Below, in pieces: positions 1-6,309 of a stretch of 10,000 bases of DNA (positions within the stretch are counted from its first letter, which is position 1; the number at the start of each line of letters is the position of its first letter). The notes under the pieces were generated by a model, which saw nothing but the letters and a program-made list of their open reading frames with translations, did no database searches and was not told where the DNA came from. Origin of the DNA: Desulfomonile sp. (GTDB taxonomy: Bacteria > Desulfobacterota > Desulfomonilia > Desulfomonilales > Desulfomonilaceae); the NCBI GenBank assembly GCA_020216785.1, contig JAIWNO010000152.1, positions 1 to 10,000 of the forward strand. Reading direction: 5' to 3'. The position numbers and the translations under genes were made by a program.

Positions 1-28
1 CATCATCCTGAACAACCCGCTGCCATGA

Positions 29-229
29 CCGTCTCAAAATCAACAAGGTTGGCACCCGACCGAGGGGAGAAAAACCAAACGCAAAATTCAGGGATATATC
101 GTTCAGCGCACCTTCGCATGGCTCGGAGGCTTCAGAAGACTGGTTGTGAGATACGAGCATCATATCAGTATGTTTGTCGCCTTCCTGGAGTTGGCGTTCG
201 CTATGGTCACCTTGAGGAAATATCTATGA
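29..229 (+). pseudogene. IS5-family transposase, C-terminal remnant
   Basis: Reading the frame that ends at the TGA at 227-229 gives a typical IS5-type transposase C-terminus. Its key stretch is VQRTFAWLGGFRRLVVRYEH, starting at 101, followed by a hydrophobic AFLELAFAMVTLRKYL tail. In this family that block carries the last acidic catalytic residue region (…ERTFAWL..FRRL..RYE…), and here the usual E of 'ERTF' reads Q. The same frame has a stop (TGA) at 26-28, so only about 66 codons are open. The rest of the gene must lie left of the window in a broken or shifted frame. The protein would be a DDE transposase acting on its own insertion-sequence ends. It is almost certainly inactive because of the stop and the Q replacement. 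The family call rests on motif recall; the exact subgroup is not resolved. Confidence 0.75.
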
Positions 230-248
230 GGTTTTGCAACCATCTCTA
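228..248. repeat. Possible right terminal inverted repeat of the IS remnant
   Basis: Directly overlapping and following the transposase stop is gaggttttgcaaccatctct. IS5-type elements usually end within a few tens of bases of the transposase stop, and their ends often contain a TTTTGCAAC-like core. The matching left repeat would be outside the window, so this is inferred from position and sequence style only. No target-site duplication can be tested. Confidence 0.4.
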
Positions 249-300
249 CGCTACTTAAAATGCTGCTGAGCGTCAAATTCATTCCACAAATGACCATGCG

Positions 301-2577
301 TCATTTTTCTTCGATCATCTCTGCGTAATCTCCCGCGCCGTACAGCTCCAACACGAGCGAGTCGAGCAGCTTCTGTTGGCTCTCCGCCGGTCCAAGACCG
401 AAAGAGCAGCAATCGTCGAGGATGCGCATGGTCAGTTTTTCGACCATGAGTGCAATAAGTTCAGATCTAAAGCCAGTCCCGTAATCCCGCAGCTCAGCGC
501 GCACAAGCCTCAAGTTTTCGATGATTGTATTGCTTCGCCGGGAATAGATTTCGTCGAGGGACTTTTCGGCTACCTGATCGACTTCAGGCGTACACGCGGC
601 CGGCACGCAGCGGGGTATCGGCAGGGCCTCGATCTCCGCGGCCGAGAGATAATTGTTCGTGTTCGTGATCTTGATCCGCCAGTTCAGCAGCGCTGAATTG
701 AGCAGTCCTACGAGGCAGGACAACGGTACGGTCAGATCGGTCACAAAGTTAGTCATGTCTCCGAGGAACGTTCTCGGCAGGACTTCAGCCGCCTTCAGGC
801 GCCTATTGGTGGCCATGTTTACCACCCGGCCGAGCACAATGCGGCGCTCTTCCCATGGTCGTCCTCGTTCGCCAGCACGCTTTTCCGCGAACAGCGAATT
901 CTGCCGAGACTCCCGTCCAGCCAGCTGATCGATCTGTCCAAAAAGGCCGTCAACAACCCAGTCGAGCCGGCCTCCGCGAGGGGCAGGATGAACCAGTCGA
1001 AACGGATGCACGTGCTCGCCCCGCACGAGGGGATGCCCCGTCGGTTCGCTCGTGATGAACTTCCGGTGGACCGTCAGGTTGACTTCGCCCTGGTGCACGA
1101 TGCCCGCTGGTGCGACGGACCCGCCCCCCCGCAGAGGCGGATGTCGGTTGATCAGGTCGAGGAGCTTCTTTTCCGAGGTGGTCCTCAGAATCGGCACGCG
1201 AAAGCCCGTCCACTCGAGATCGCGGCGTTCAATAGCGACCTTTCCTCTGTCGGGAATCGGGCCTGAGCCGTCCCACCACGCGGACGAAACAACCTCGGTG
1301 CGCTCGCCCTTTTTTGCAACGAGGATCGCCAACGCCTGGGTCACACGATCGAACACTCGCGCCCTTTCCGGAATGAGCACGGTCGCTGCGATTCGCGTTT
1401 CGTCCAGGAGCATCCGGCGGAGCTTCTCTGCCGTAGAATCCGCAAGCAACGTCGCGGGCACGATGAAGCCCATCACTCCACCGTCCCTGAGCACTTCCAG
1501 GCTGCGTTCCATCATGAGCCGATATGTATTGATCTTGCCGTGACAACTGCGGAATACCTTGCGGAAATAGGATTGCTCGCGATGCCGCTCGTCGATCCCG
1601 GATTCCTTCACCGAGAGAACCTCGTACGGAGGGTTACCCACTACCACATCGAAGCCGCCTTTTCGGGAAAAGACTTCCGGGAACTCAAGCCACCAGTGAA
1701 TTGGCAGTCTTTCGCTCGCCCACGCGGCCGCTGTCTTGGAATCGACTTGGCGTGCGTTTAGATAGAGTCCCGCGTGCTTGCAATTTTCAGCATTCCGACA
1801 GAGCGCGTGCGGACTGGCCTTCGCAGTGCCGATGAGCGCGTTACCCACCCTTAAGTTGATCTTCAGATGGTGCGGTACCGGAACCGTTCCGAAGGCACTT
1901 TTGATCAAGAGCGCCTTCGCCGTGGTAACCGCCACAGGGTCAAGATCCACGCCATATAAGCAGTTCTCGAGAATGGCGACCCTCACTGCGATACGCTCGT
2001 CGAGCGGCACACGGACACCGCTGTCCTTCATACGGTGCGCAAACGATTCAGTGATTTGCCGGACCGTGGAGCGAGTTGCTTTGCCTCCACCGGAAAAGAC
2101 CCGCGTGGTAAGCTGTTCGAGGGCCTCCGCCAGGAACGCGCCTGTGCCGAGCGCGGGATCGAGCACTTTTACGCTCAGGAAATCGATTTCGTCTTCGACA
2201 GCGATCTCCTCCAGAGTGCGGGTCACAATATGCCCGACGATTGCGGCTGGGGTGTAGAAAAGCCCCTCGTTCCTCTTTCCATATGCGCTCCGCTCCAAAC
2301 GCGGCTCTCTGTTGGGTCCAAACACGAGTTTGAAGCCGCGCAGGTACTCGTAGAGATCCCCAACATCTTCCGGATGAAGCGTCTGCATCGCCGCCGATAT
2401 TCGACCGTTGCCGTCAGGCGACAGGAGAGCGTCCACAAGGTCGGCCAGCGACTGTTGCATCAGACGGGTGGACTCAGCAATGAGTCGCGGATCTTCATGT
2501 AAGCGTACATCGATCAGGTCAAGCAGCGCGGCCCGAGCCTCGCTTCGGATGGATTGCTTGTTTTGCTGACGTTCCAT
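301..2577 (-). CDS. Eco57I/TaqI-like N6-adenine DNA methyltransferase (type II/IIG-like), 758 aa
   Basis: Predicted S-adenosylmethionine-dependent adenine methyltransferase of a restriction-modification or defence system. Visible motifs: the pre-domain signature GLFYTPAAIVGHIV (residues about 105-118), SAM-binding motif I DPALGTGAFL (140-149), the GVDLDPVAVTTAKALL segment (209-224) that holds the second SAM-contacting acidic residue, and catalytic motif IV NPPY (315-318). After about residue 460 comes a probable target-recognition region ending in LVGLLNSALLNW…LSAAEIEALPIP (about 622-655), typical of TaqI-like specificity domains, then a helical tail. The first 100 residues are short, with no PD-(D/E)XK nuclease pattern that I can see, so it may be a methylase only or use a nuclease encoded elsewhere. 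It starts at the ATG at 2575-2577, with a weak AGGA three bases upstream. No partner gene follows on the same strand within the window; the IS remnant lies downstream. Target sequence unknown. Confidence 0.85.
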   Translation of the reverse strand: MERQQNKQSIRSEARAALLDLIDVRLHEDPRLIAESTRLMQQSLADLVDALLSPDGNGRISAAMQTLHPEDVGDLYEYLRGFKLVFGPNREPRLERSAYGKRNEGLFYTPAAIVGHIVTRTLEEIAVEDEIDFLSVKVLDPALGTGAFLAEALEQLTTRVFSGGGKATRSTVRQITESFAHRMKDSGVRVPLDERIAVRVAILENCLYGVDLDPVAVTTAKALLIKSAFGTVPVPHHLKINLRVGNALIGTAKASPHALCRNAENCKHAGLYLNARQVDSKTAAAWASERLPIHWWLEFPEVFSRKGGFDVVVGNPPYEVLSVKESGIDERHREQSYFRKVFRSCHGKINTYRLMMERSLEVLRDGGVMGFIVPATLLADSTAEKLRRMLLDETRIAATVLIPERARVFDRVTQALAILVAKKGERTEVVSSAWWDGSGPIPDRGKVAIERRDLEWTGFRVPILRTTSEKKLLDLINRHPPLRGGGSVAPAGIVHQGEVNLTVHRKFITSEPTGHPLVRGEHVHPFRLVHPAPRGGRLDWVVDGLFGQIDQLAGRESRQNSLFAEKRAGERGRPWEERRIVLGRVVNMATNRRLKAAEVLPRTFLGDMTNFVTDLTVPLSCLVGLLNSALLNWRIKITNTNNYLSAAEIEALPIPRCVPAACTPEVDQVAEKSLDEIYSRRSNTIIENLRLVRAELRDYGTGFRSELIALMVEKLTMRILDDCCSFGLGPAESQQKLLDSLVLELYGAGDYAEMIEEK

Positions 2578-2790
2578 GAATCCTGATAAGCCTGCTCCAC
2601 AATGCCCGACGTCTTTTCGCTCCCGCTACCTCGATTGTGACAGAAACGTTATTATGATATGTCGCCTGAAAGGCAAGGGTTTTGGTGCGGCCGTTCCCTA
2701 CGCGGGACCGGTGAACCGTCTGCAGCAACACGAAAGCCTTATGCTCGGACGGGTAAAACAAGCGTGTTTGGAATAAACCGCGTCGTCAAG
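2578..2790. other. Divergent intergenic region between the methyltransferase and the cytochrome operon
   Basis: These 213 bases separate two genes that point away from each other, so promoters for both should lie here. The only clearly A+T-rich patch is about 2635-2663. From about 2664 to 2740 the sequence can form several stems: GCCT-GAA-AGGC at 2664-2674; an outer AAGGC (about 2670-2674) with GCCTT (about 2736-2740); and TCCC with GGGA inside. This would suit a structured 5' leader of roughly 120 nt ahead of the SUMF1-like gene. A reading frame continues upstream of 2791 to 2659, but its product is Arg/Gly-rich and has no recognisable content, so I treat it as non-coding. Confidence 0.5.
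2635..2663 (+). promoter_or_regulatory. Weak candidate promoter for the SUMF1-cytochrome operon
   Basis: TTGTGA (2635-2640) is followed after 17 bases by TATGTC (2658-2663). The -35 is fair and the -10 poor. It is supported by lying in the only A+T-rich patch of the divergent region. Transcription would start near 2670, leaving a leader of about 120 nt. Low confidence. Confidence 0.25.
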
Positions 2791-3765
2791 ATGTTGAAAC
2801 AAGCTGTATTCATTATTCTCTCGAGTGTTCTGCTCACCGCGGCGTGGAGCGCGCACTCGTTCGCGACCTCGCCCGCTTTGCTTGATCCGGCGCCCCGATC
2901 CGTCAGCGCGCCGGTGACGATGATTTCAACCGTGGCGGATTGTCCCTTGCTGCCGGGTTGCCCTTCGGGACCGTCAGTGCCGCTGCCTCCCATGCCTGCC
3001 GTTGAGCCCCAAGCGGCGGAGCCGCTGGTGCGGCAGGCGGAGGCAGATCAGCTTATCGAAGGCGAAGGCCAATACCGTGGCTTTGTCCACGTGCAGGCCG
3101 GCACATTCGAAATGGGCAGCCCCGAAGGGACAGGCAGAGTCGACGAACGTCCGCTCCACAAGGTCTTTCTCAAGGACTATTCGATTGCACAGCGGGAAGT
3201 CACTGTACGGGAATACTGTCGGTTCCTCAGCCAGCGCGGCCTCATTGGACGCGACAAGATGCCGCGAGTCCTGCTTTCCAGCCCACATTGTCCTGTTGTG
3301 CAAGAGGGCGGCACGTTCCGCCCAAAGGAGGGCATGGCGGACCGGCCGATGGTGTGCGTTTCGTGGTACGGCGCCGCGGACTACGCTAAATGGGCTGGAG
3401 GGCGACTCCCCACTTCTGCGGAATGGGAGAAGGCAGCGCTACTGAGCACCTCTAATCCGCCGGGAGACTACCTCACCGTGCTGCCGCGTGAAGGAGACGT
3501 TCCGGTCGCGATTGCGGAGCCCGGCGCCTGTGGCATGACCGGAATAATCGGAAACGTCTGGGAGTGGTGCTCTGACTGGTATGCCGCGGACTACTATGCA
3601 AAAAGTCCCGTCGCCAATCCCATGGGGCCTCCCATTGGCGAGGAGAAAGTCATCCGCGGCGGCTCGTGGGCTTCACCGGAGTCTTCCAAACGGATAAACA
3701 ATGTTCACAGAGCGCCGCCGCACGGGTGGTTTCGTACGGTGGGATTCAGGATCGTGAAAGACTGA
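2791..3765 (+). CDS. Exported SUMF1/FGE-like domain protein (catalytic Cys pair absent), 324 aa
   Basis: Residues 1-25 look like a Sec signal peptide: MLK, then a hydrophobic run to about residue 20, with likely cleavage after HSFA. A Pro/Ala-rich linker spans about 35-85. Then comes a formylglycine-generating-enzyme-sulfatase (SUMF1/DUF323) domain at about 98-323, with AGTFEMGS (103-110), REVTVREYCRF (135-145), VSWYGAADYAKW…GGRLPTSAEWEKAA (190-216), GNVWEWCSDWY (254-264), VIRGGSW (287-293) and a final VGFRIV (317-322). True FGEs have two catalytic copper-binding cysteines shortly after the GGS motif. Here the segment after RGGSW has none, so sulfatase activation is unlikely; a structural, binding or maturation role for the neighbouring cytochrome complex is an inference. 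I chose ATG 2791 because it places the signal peptide at the very N-terminus; GTG 2764 in the same frame is an alternative. Stop to the next ATG is 19 nt, so it is probably co-transcribed. Confidence 0.85.
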   Translation: MLKQAVFIILSSVLLTAAWSAHSFATSPALLDPAPRSVSAPVTMISTVADCPLLPGCPSGPSVPLPPMPAVEPQAAEPLVRQAEADQLIEGEGQYRGFVHVQAGTFEMGSPEGTGRVDERPLHKVFLKDYSIAQREVTVREYCRFLSQRGLIGRDKMPRVLLSSPHCPVVQEGGTFRPKEGMADRPMVCVSWYGAADYAKWAGGRLPTSAEWEKAALLSTSNPPGDYLTVLPREGDVPVAIAEPGACGMTGIIGNVWEWCSDWYAADYYAKSPVANPMGPPIGEEKVIRGGSWASPESSKRINNVHRAPPHGWFRTVGFRIVKD

Positions 3766-3775
3766 CGCTTTGCTC

Positions 3776-3782
3776 GGAGAGG
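3776..3782 (+). promoter_or_regulatory. Ribosome binding site deciding the ATG 3785 start
   Basis: GGAGAGG sits just before ATG 3785, with GGAG five bases from the start codon. It favours 3785 over the in-frame TTG at 3770, which lies upstream of this site and would place it inside the coding sequence. Confidence 0.65.
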
Positions 3783-3784
3783 CT

Positions 3785-4168
3785 ATGACCAACAAGCAGC
3801 GCTCGGTACCCACTATCAGGAGCACTCCCGACCTCGTGCGCAAAGAGGCGCTTGCGGCCCTGGTGACTTTGGCTGTGGTGTGCCTCGTATCAGCACTGTG
3901 GGACGCTCCCATTGAGGCGCCGGCCGATCCGCAAGGCATTCCGGCCGCTCACGTGAAGGCGCCATGGATCTTCGTGGGAATCCAGCAGATGCTGCGATGG
4001 TGTCCTCCATGGCTGGCCGGCGTCGCTGCACCGCTCGCTGCACTCGTGGTGCTCGCTGTCATTCCACTCCTCCCCCGAAGCGGCAAAATGAGCGCCCTCG
4101 TAACATGCGTATTCTTTCTTTTGACCGCGCTCGCGTGCCTGCTCACCGTCTGGGGATACCTCGTATGA
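3785..4168 (+). CDS. Cytochrome b C-terminal / subunit IV-like membrane protein, 127 aa
   Basis: A small integral membrane protein with three predicted helices: about 21-39, 75-97 and 102-125. Between helices 1 and 2 is DAPIEAPADPQGIPAAHVK, then APWIFVGIQQML (59-70) and PPWLAGVAAPLAALVVL. This matches the E-F-G part of cytochrome b, called subunit IV in b6f-type complexes, where the loop P..H.KPEWYF.. forms part of the quinol-oxidation (Qo) site. The aligned residues here are K-A-P-W-I-F, so the usual Qo glutamate is missing. I recall KAPW-type loops in cytochrome b proteins of some anaerobe-type bc complexes, so this may be normal for the subgroup. There are no heme b ligands, as expected for this half. 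The b-heme-carrying N-terminal half is not in the window. At 127 residues it is shorter than the usual 150-160 of subunit IV. Its stop overlaps the next start as ATGA (4165-4168), implying coupled translation and a shared complex. Confidence 0.75.
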   Translation: MTNKQRSVPTIRSTPDLVRKEALAALVTLAVVCLVSALWDAPIEAPADPQGIPAAHVKAPWIFVGIQQMLRWCPPWLAGVAAPLAALVVLAVIPLLPRSGKMSALVTCVFFLLTALACLLTVWGYLV

Positions 4169-6309
4169 ACCGCCCAAGCTCCACATACGCCGCTGCGGGT
4201 ATGGTCGCATTTGTCATTCTCGTTGCAGCTCTTGTACTGGTCGAAATCCGCTCTATAAGGCCTGAATGGAAGATTTATCAGGAGCGGGGCATCGCTCTCA
4301 TGGTGGAACGGCTCCAAGGCGAGGTAGATCAAGCCGCGTCCTCTGGAGAACGTCGCGCAGCGCTCCGTGAGCTTGCCACAACGCAGGCGCGGCGTGCGGA
4401 AATCATCGAAATCCAGCCATTCGGAGGCAAATTTCCCCCTGAACGCTGCCTCACCTGCCACTTTGGGATCGAGGACATATCTCCGTCTCATCCGAACACC
4501 GTGTTTGGGTGCGTGATTTGTCACGGAGGCAACGGCCCGGACCTCACCGTCCGCGGCGCGCACATGAATCTGAGAGGCGGCCGCAACCCGGCAAAGCTCG
4601 ATCTCGCGGCTGCAAGTTGCGGCGGAGGCGAGACCATGGCCGGCAAATGCCATTCCGGCCGCGAGCATTATCTCCTCAACCGCGTGGTGAACGTTCCTCG
4701 GTCGCTCATGGCCACGAACGCGGGGATCGTGAGCGTCCTTCAGTTTCAGTGGGGTCTTGTCGGAGACACGAAGCCACGGTTCGGCGTCCGATCGGTCTCC
4801 GACGGCCGTACGACGCTTCGACCGGTCGATCCGAAGTTGACGCCCGACGGCCGGTTCAGTTTAGCTGACAGTCACTTTCGAAAGTTTTGCGCCGCGTGCC
4901 ATTTGTGGGGACCCCGACCTCGCGAGGGTATGGGCCGGCTCGAAGGCTGCCCCGCGTGTCACGCGCCGTATGCCGAAGACGGCAAATATCACGGCTCGGA
5001 CCCCACCGTAAAGCGGGACGAAGTCGGCCATTCCGCAACGCACTCGCTGACACACCGCATACCCGACGAGCGGTGCAGGGCGTGCCACAACCGGAGCGGC
5101 CGTATCGGCCTCAATTACCACGGAGAAATGGAAAGCAGCCAGTACGGCACGCCGTTCGTCCGAGGAGGTCTCAACGACCGCACGATCAGCGATGATCGCT
5201 TCGTGTGGAGGCTCGTGCCCGACATTCACCACGAAAAGGGTATGGGCTGCATCGACTGCCATACCGGACAGGACGCGATGGGTGACGGCGAAATCCACGG
5301 CCACATGGAAGATCAAATCGAGATCCGATGTGAAGACTGTCACGGGAGCGCATCCGCGCCGCCCAAAACTCTCACGGTCCGCAAGGACGACCTGCTGGTG
5401 CAGGCCCTTCTCAGGAGTACGGGCCCTGCGAAAGTGAACGAAGGTGACGAAGTCCTGGTGACCTCGAAAGGCCGACCGCTCGTGCATGTTCGGAAAACGC
5501 CCGAAGGGCTGCGCCTCACAGGCAAGCTCACCGGCAAGGACCATCCGATCACGGTGATTACCGATCAAAAGAACGGTCACCGAATCAAGGGCCATGAGCG
5601 TCTGGAATGCGACAGCTGCCACAGCGCGTGGAGCCCTCAGTGCTACGGGTGTCATCAGCTGTTGGACTTCAGCCATGAAGGTTTTGACCACCTCACCGGC
5701 AAAACTACGCCCGGTCGATGGGCCGAAGGACGGAGCTACTTCCGTTTTGCGAGGAATATACTCGGCATTAATTCGCGTGGACGCGTGGGCCTTCTCGTGC
5801 CTGGATGCCAGGTGTGGAACTCGGTGGTGGACAACACCGGAAATGTGACCGGAGGGTACGACTCTGCCATTATGCTTCTTAAGAACGGTCTCACATCAAT
5901 TGCGGTCGGACCGACGCATCCGCACACGACACGAACGGAGGTCCCTCGATGTGTTGATTGCCACCTCGATCCCAAAGCAATCGGTCTCGGTGAGGGAAGG
6001 CTTAGTCGCGACTCCGCAACTGGCGGTTGGAAGGTGGAACCGGTCTACGATTCTGCCGCGGCTGGGCTGGTGATCAATTATCCGCTCGAGGCCGTCGTCG
6101 CGCCCGACGGCAAAGCGCTTCAAAGCACCTCCCACAACCTGTCCCGACCATTCAATCAGGAAGAAATCGGCCGCATCCTTGCCATCGGCCCGTGCCTCCC
6201 GTGTCACGACCGGTACGACGACCCTGTGTGGATGAGAGAAGGACCGTACAGGCTTGCTGAACCGTGCATAAAAGCCATCAATGATGCGCGGGCAAGCAGG
6301 CGAAATTAA
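4165..6309 (+). CDS. Membrane-anchored multiheme cytochrome c, 714 aa, 11 CXXCH plus one CX9CH
   Basis: A predicted electron-transfer protein facing the periplasm. One N-terminal helix (about 9-28) is followed by a short RPEWKIYQE segment, a form common after the anchor in bc-complex-associated cytochromes. Covalent heme motifs CXXCH start at residues 95, 116, 242, 262, 304, 362, 389, 482, 493, 596 and 677. A C-(9 residues)-C-H motif at 152-163 lies where another heme could attach. The first pair (RCLTCHFG…FGCVICHGGNG) resembles the diheme module of bc-associated multiheme proteins as I recall it. Heme motifs 1-8 fall within residues 95-393. A heme-free, strand-rich stretch (396-480) follows, then the close pair CDSCH-SAWSPQ-CYGCH, then two spaced hemes. 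It starts at ATG 4165, overlapping the subunit IV stop, with GGGGA (4152-4156) eight bases upstream; an in-frame start further upstream would cover the neighbouring gene and lose the membrane anchor at the N-terminus. Partner, electron acceptor and any catalytic site are unknown. Confidence 0.92.
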   Translation: MNRPSSTYAAAGMVAFVILVAALVLVEIRSIRPEWKIYQERGIALMVERLQGEVDQAASSGERRAALRELATTQARRAEIIEIQPFGGKFPPERCLTCHFGIEDISPSHPNTVFGCVICHGGNGPDLTVRGAHMNLRGGRNPAKLDLAAASCGGGETMAGKCHSGREHYLLNRVVNVPRSLMATNAGIVSVLQFQWGLVGDTKPRFGVRSVSDGRTTLRPVDPKLTPDGRFSLADSHFRKFCAACHLWGPRPREGMGRLEGCPACHAPYAEDGKYHGSDPTVKRDEVGHSATHSLTHRIPDERCRACHNRSGRIGLNYHGEMESSQYGTPFVRGGLNDRTISDDRFVWRLVPDIHHEKGMGCIDCHTGQDAMGDGEIHGHMEDQIEIRCEDCHGSASAPPKTLTVRKDDLLVQALLRSTGPAKVNEGDEVLVTSKGRPLVHVRKTPEGLRLTGKLTGKDHPITVITDQKNGHRIKGHERLECDSCHSAWSPQCYGCHQLLDFSHEGFDHLTGKTTPGRWAEGRSYFRFARNILGINSRGRVGLLVPGCQVWNSVVDNTGNVTGGYDSAIMLLKNGLTSIAVGPTHPHTTRTEVPRCVDCHLDPKAIGLGEGRLSRDSATGGWKVEPVYDSAAAGLVINYPLEAVVAPDGKALQSTSHNLSRPFNQEEIGRILAIGPCLPCHDRYDDPVWMREGPYRLAEPCIKAINDARASRRN

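Noticed and set aside
25..258. 77-residue ATG-started frame overlapping the transposase remnant
   Set aside because: Its product has no recognisable content, while the neighbouring frame gives a clear IS5 transposase C-terminus across the same bases.
2670..2760. GEMM (cyclic dinucleotide) or cobalamin riboswitch
   Set aside because: Only short fragments of the GEMM core are present, with too long a loop and no second hairpin consensus; the cobalamin elements are not in the right order. Kept only as a reason to run a covariance search.
2659..2790. N-terminal extension of the SUMF1-like protein
   Set aside because: The added 44 residues are low in family content and would bury the signal peptide inside the protein.
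3964..4164. N-terminal extension of the multiheme cytochrome overlapping the subunit IV-like gene
   Set aside because: It would overlap a convincing gene for 200 bases and move the membrane anchor inward; ATG 4165 has an ATGA overlap and a GGGGA site.
3949..4668. 239-residue antisense open frame over the subunit IV / cytochrome junction
   Set aside because: It opposes two overlapping genes with strong protein signatures and shows no motif of its own.
4861..5691. 276-residue antisense open frame inside the multiheme cytochrome gene
   Set aside because: It is a shadow of a G+C-rich coding frame on the other strand, with no domain, no ribosome site and no context.
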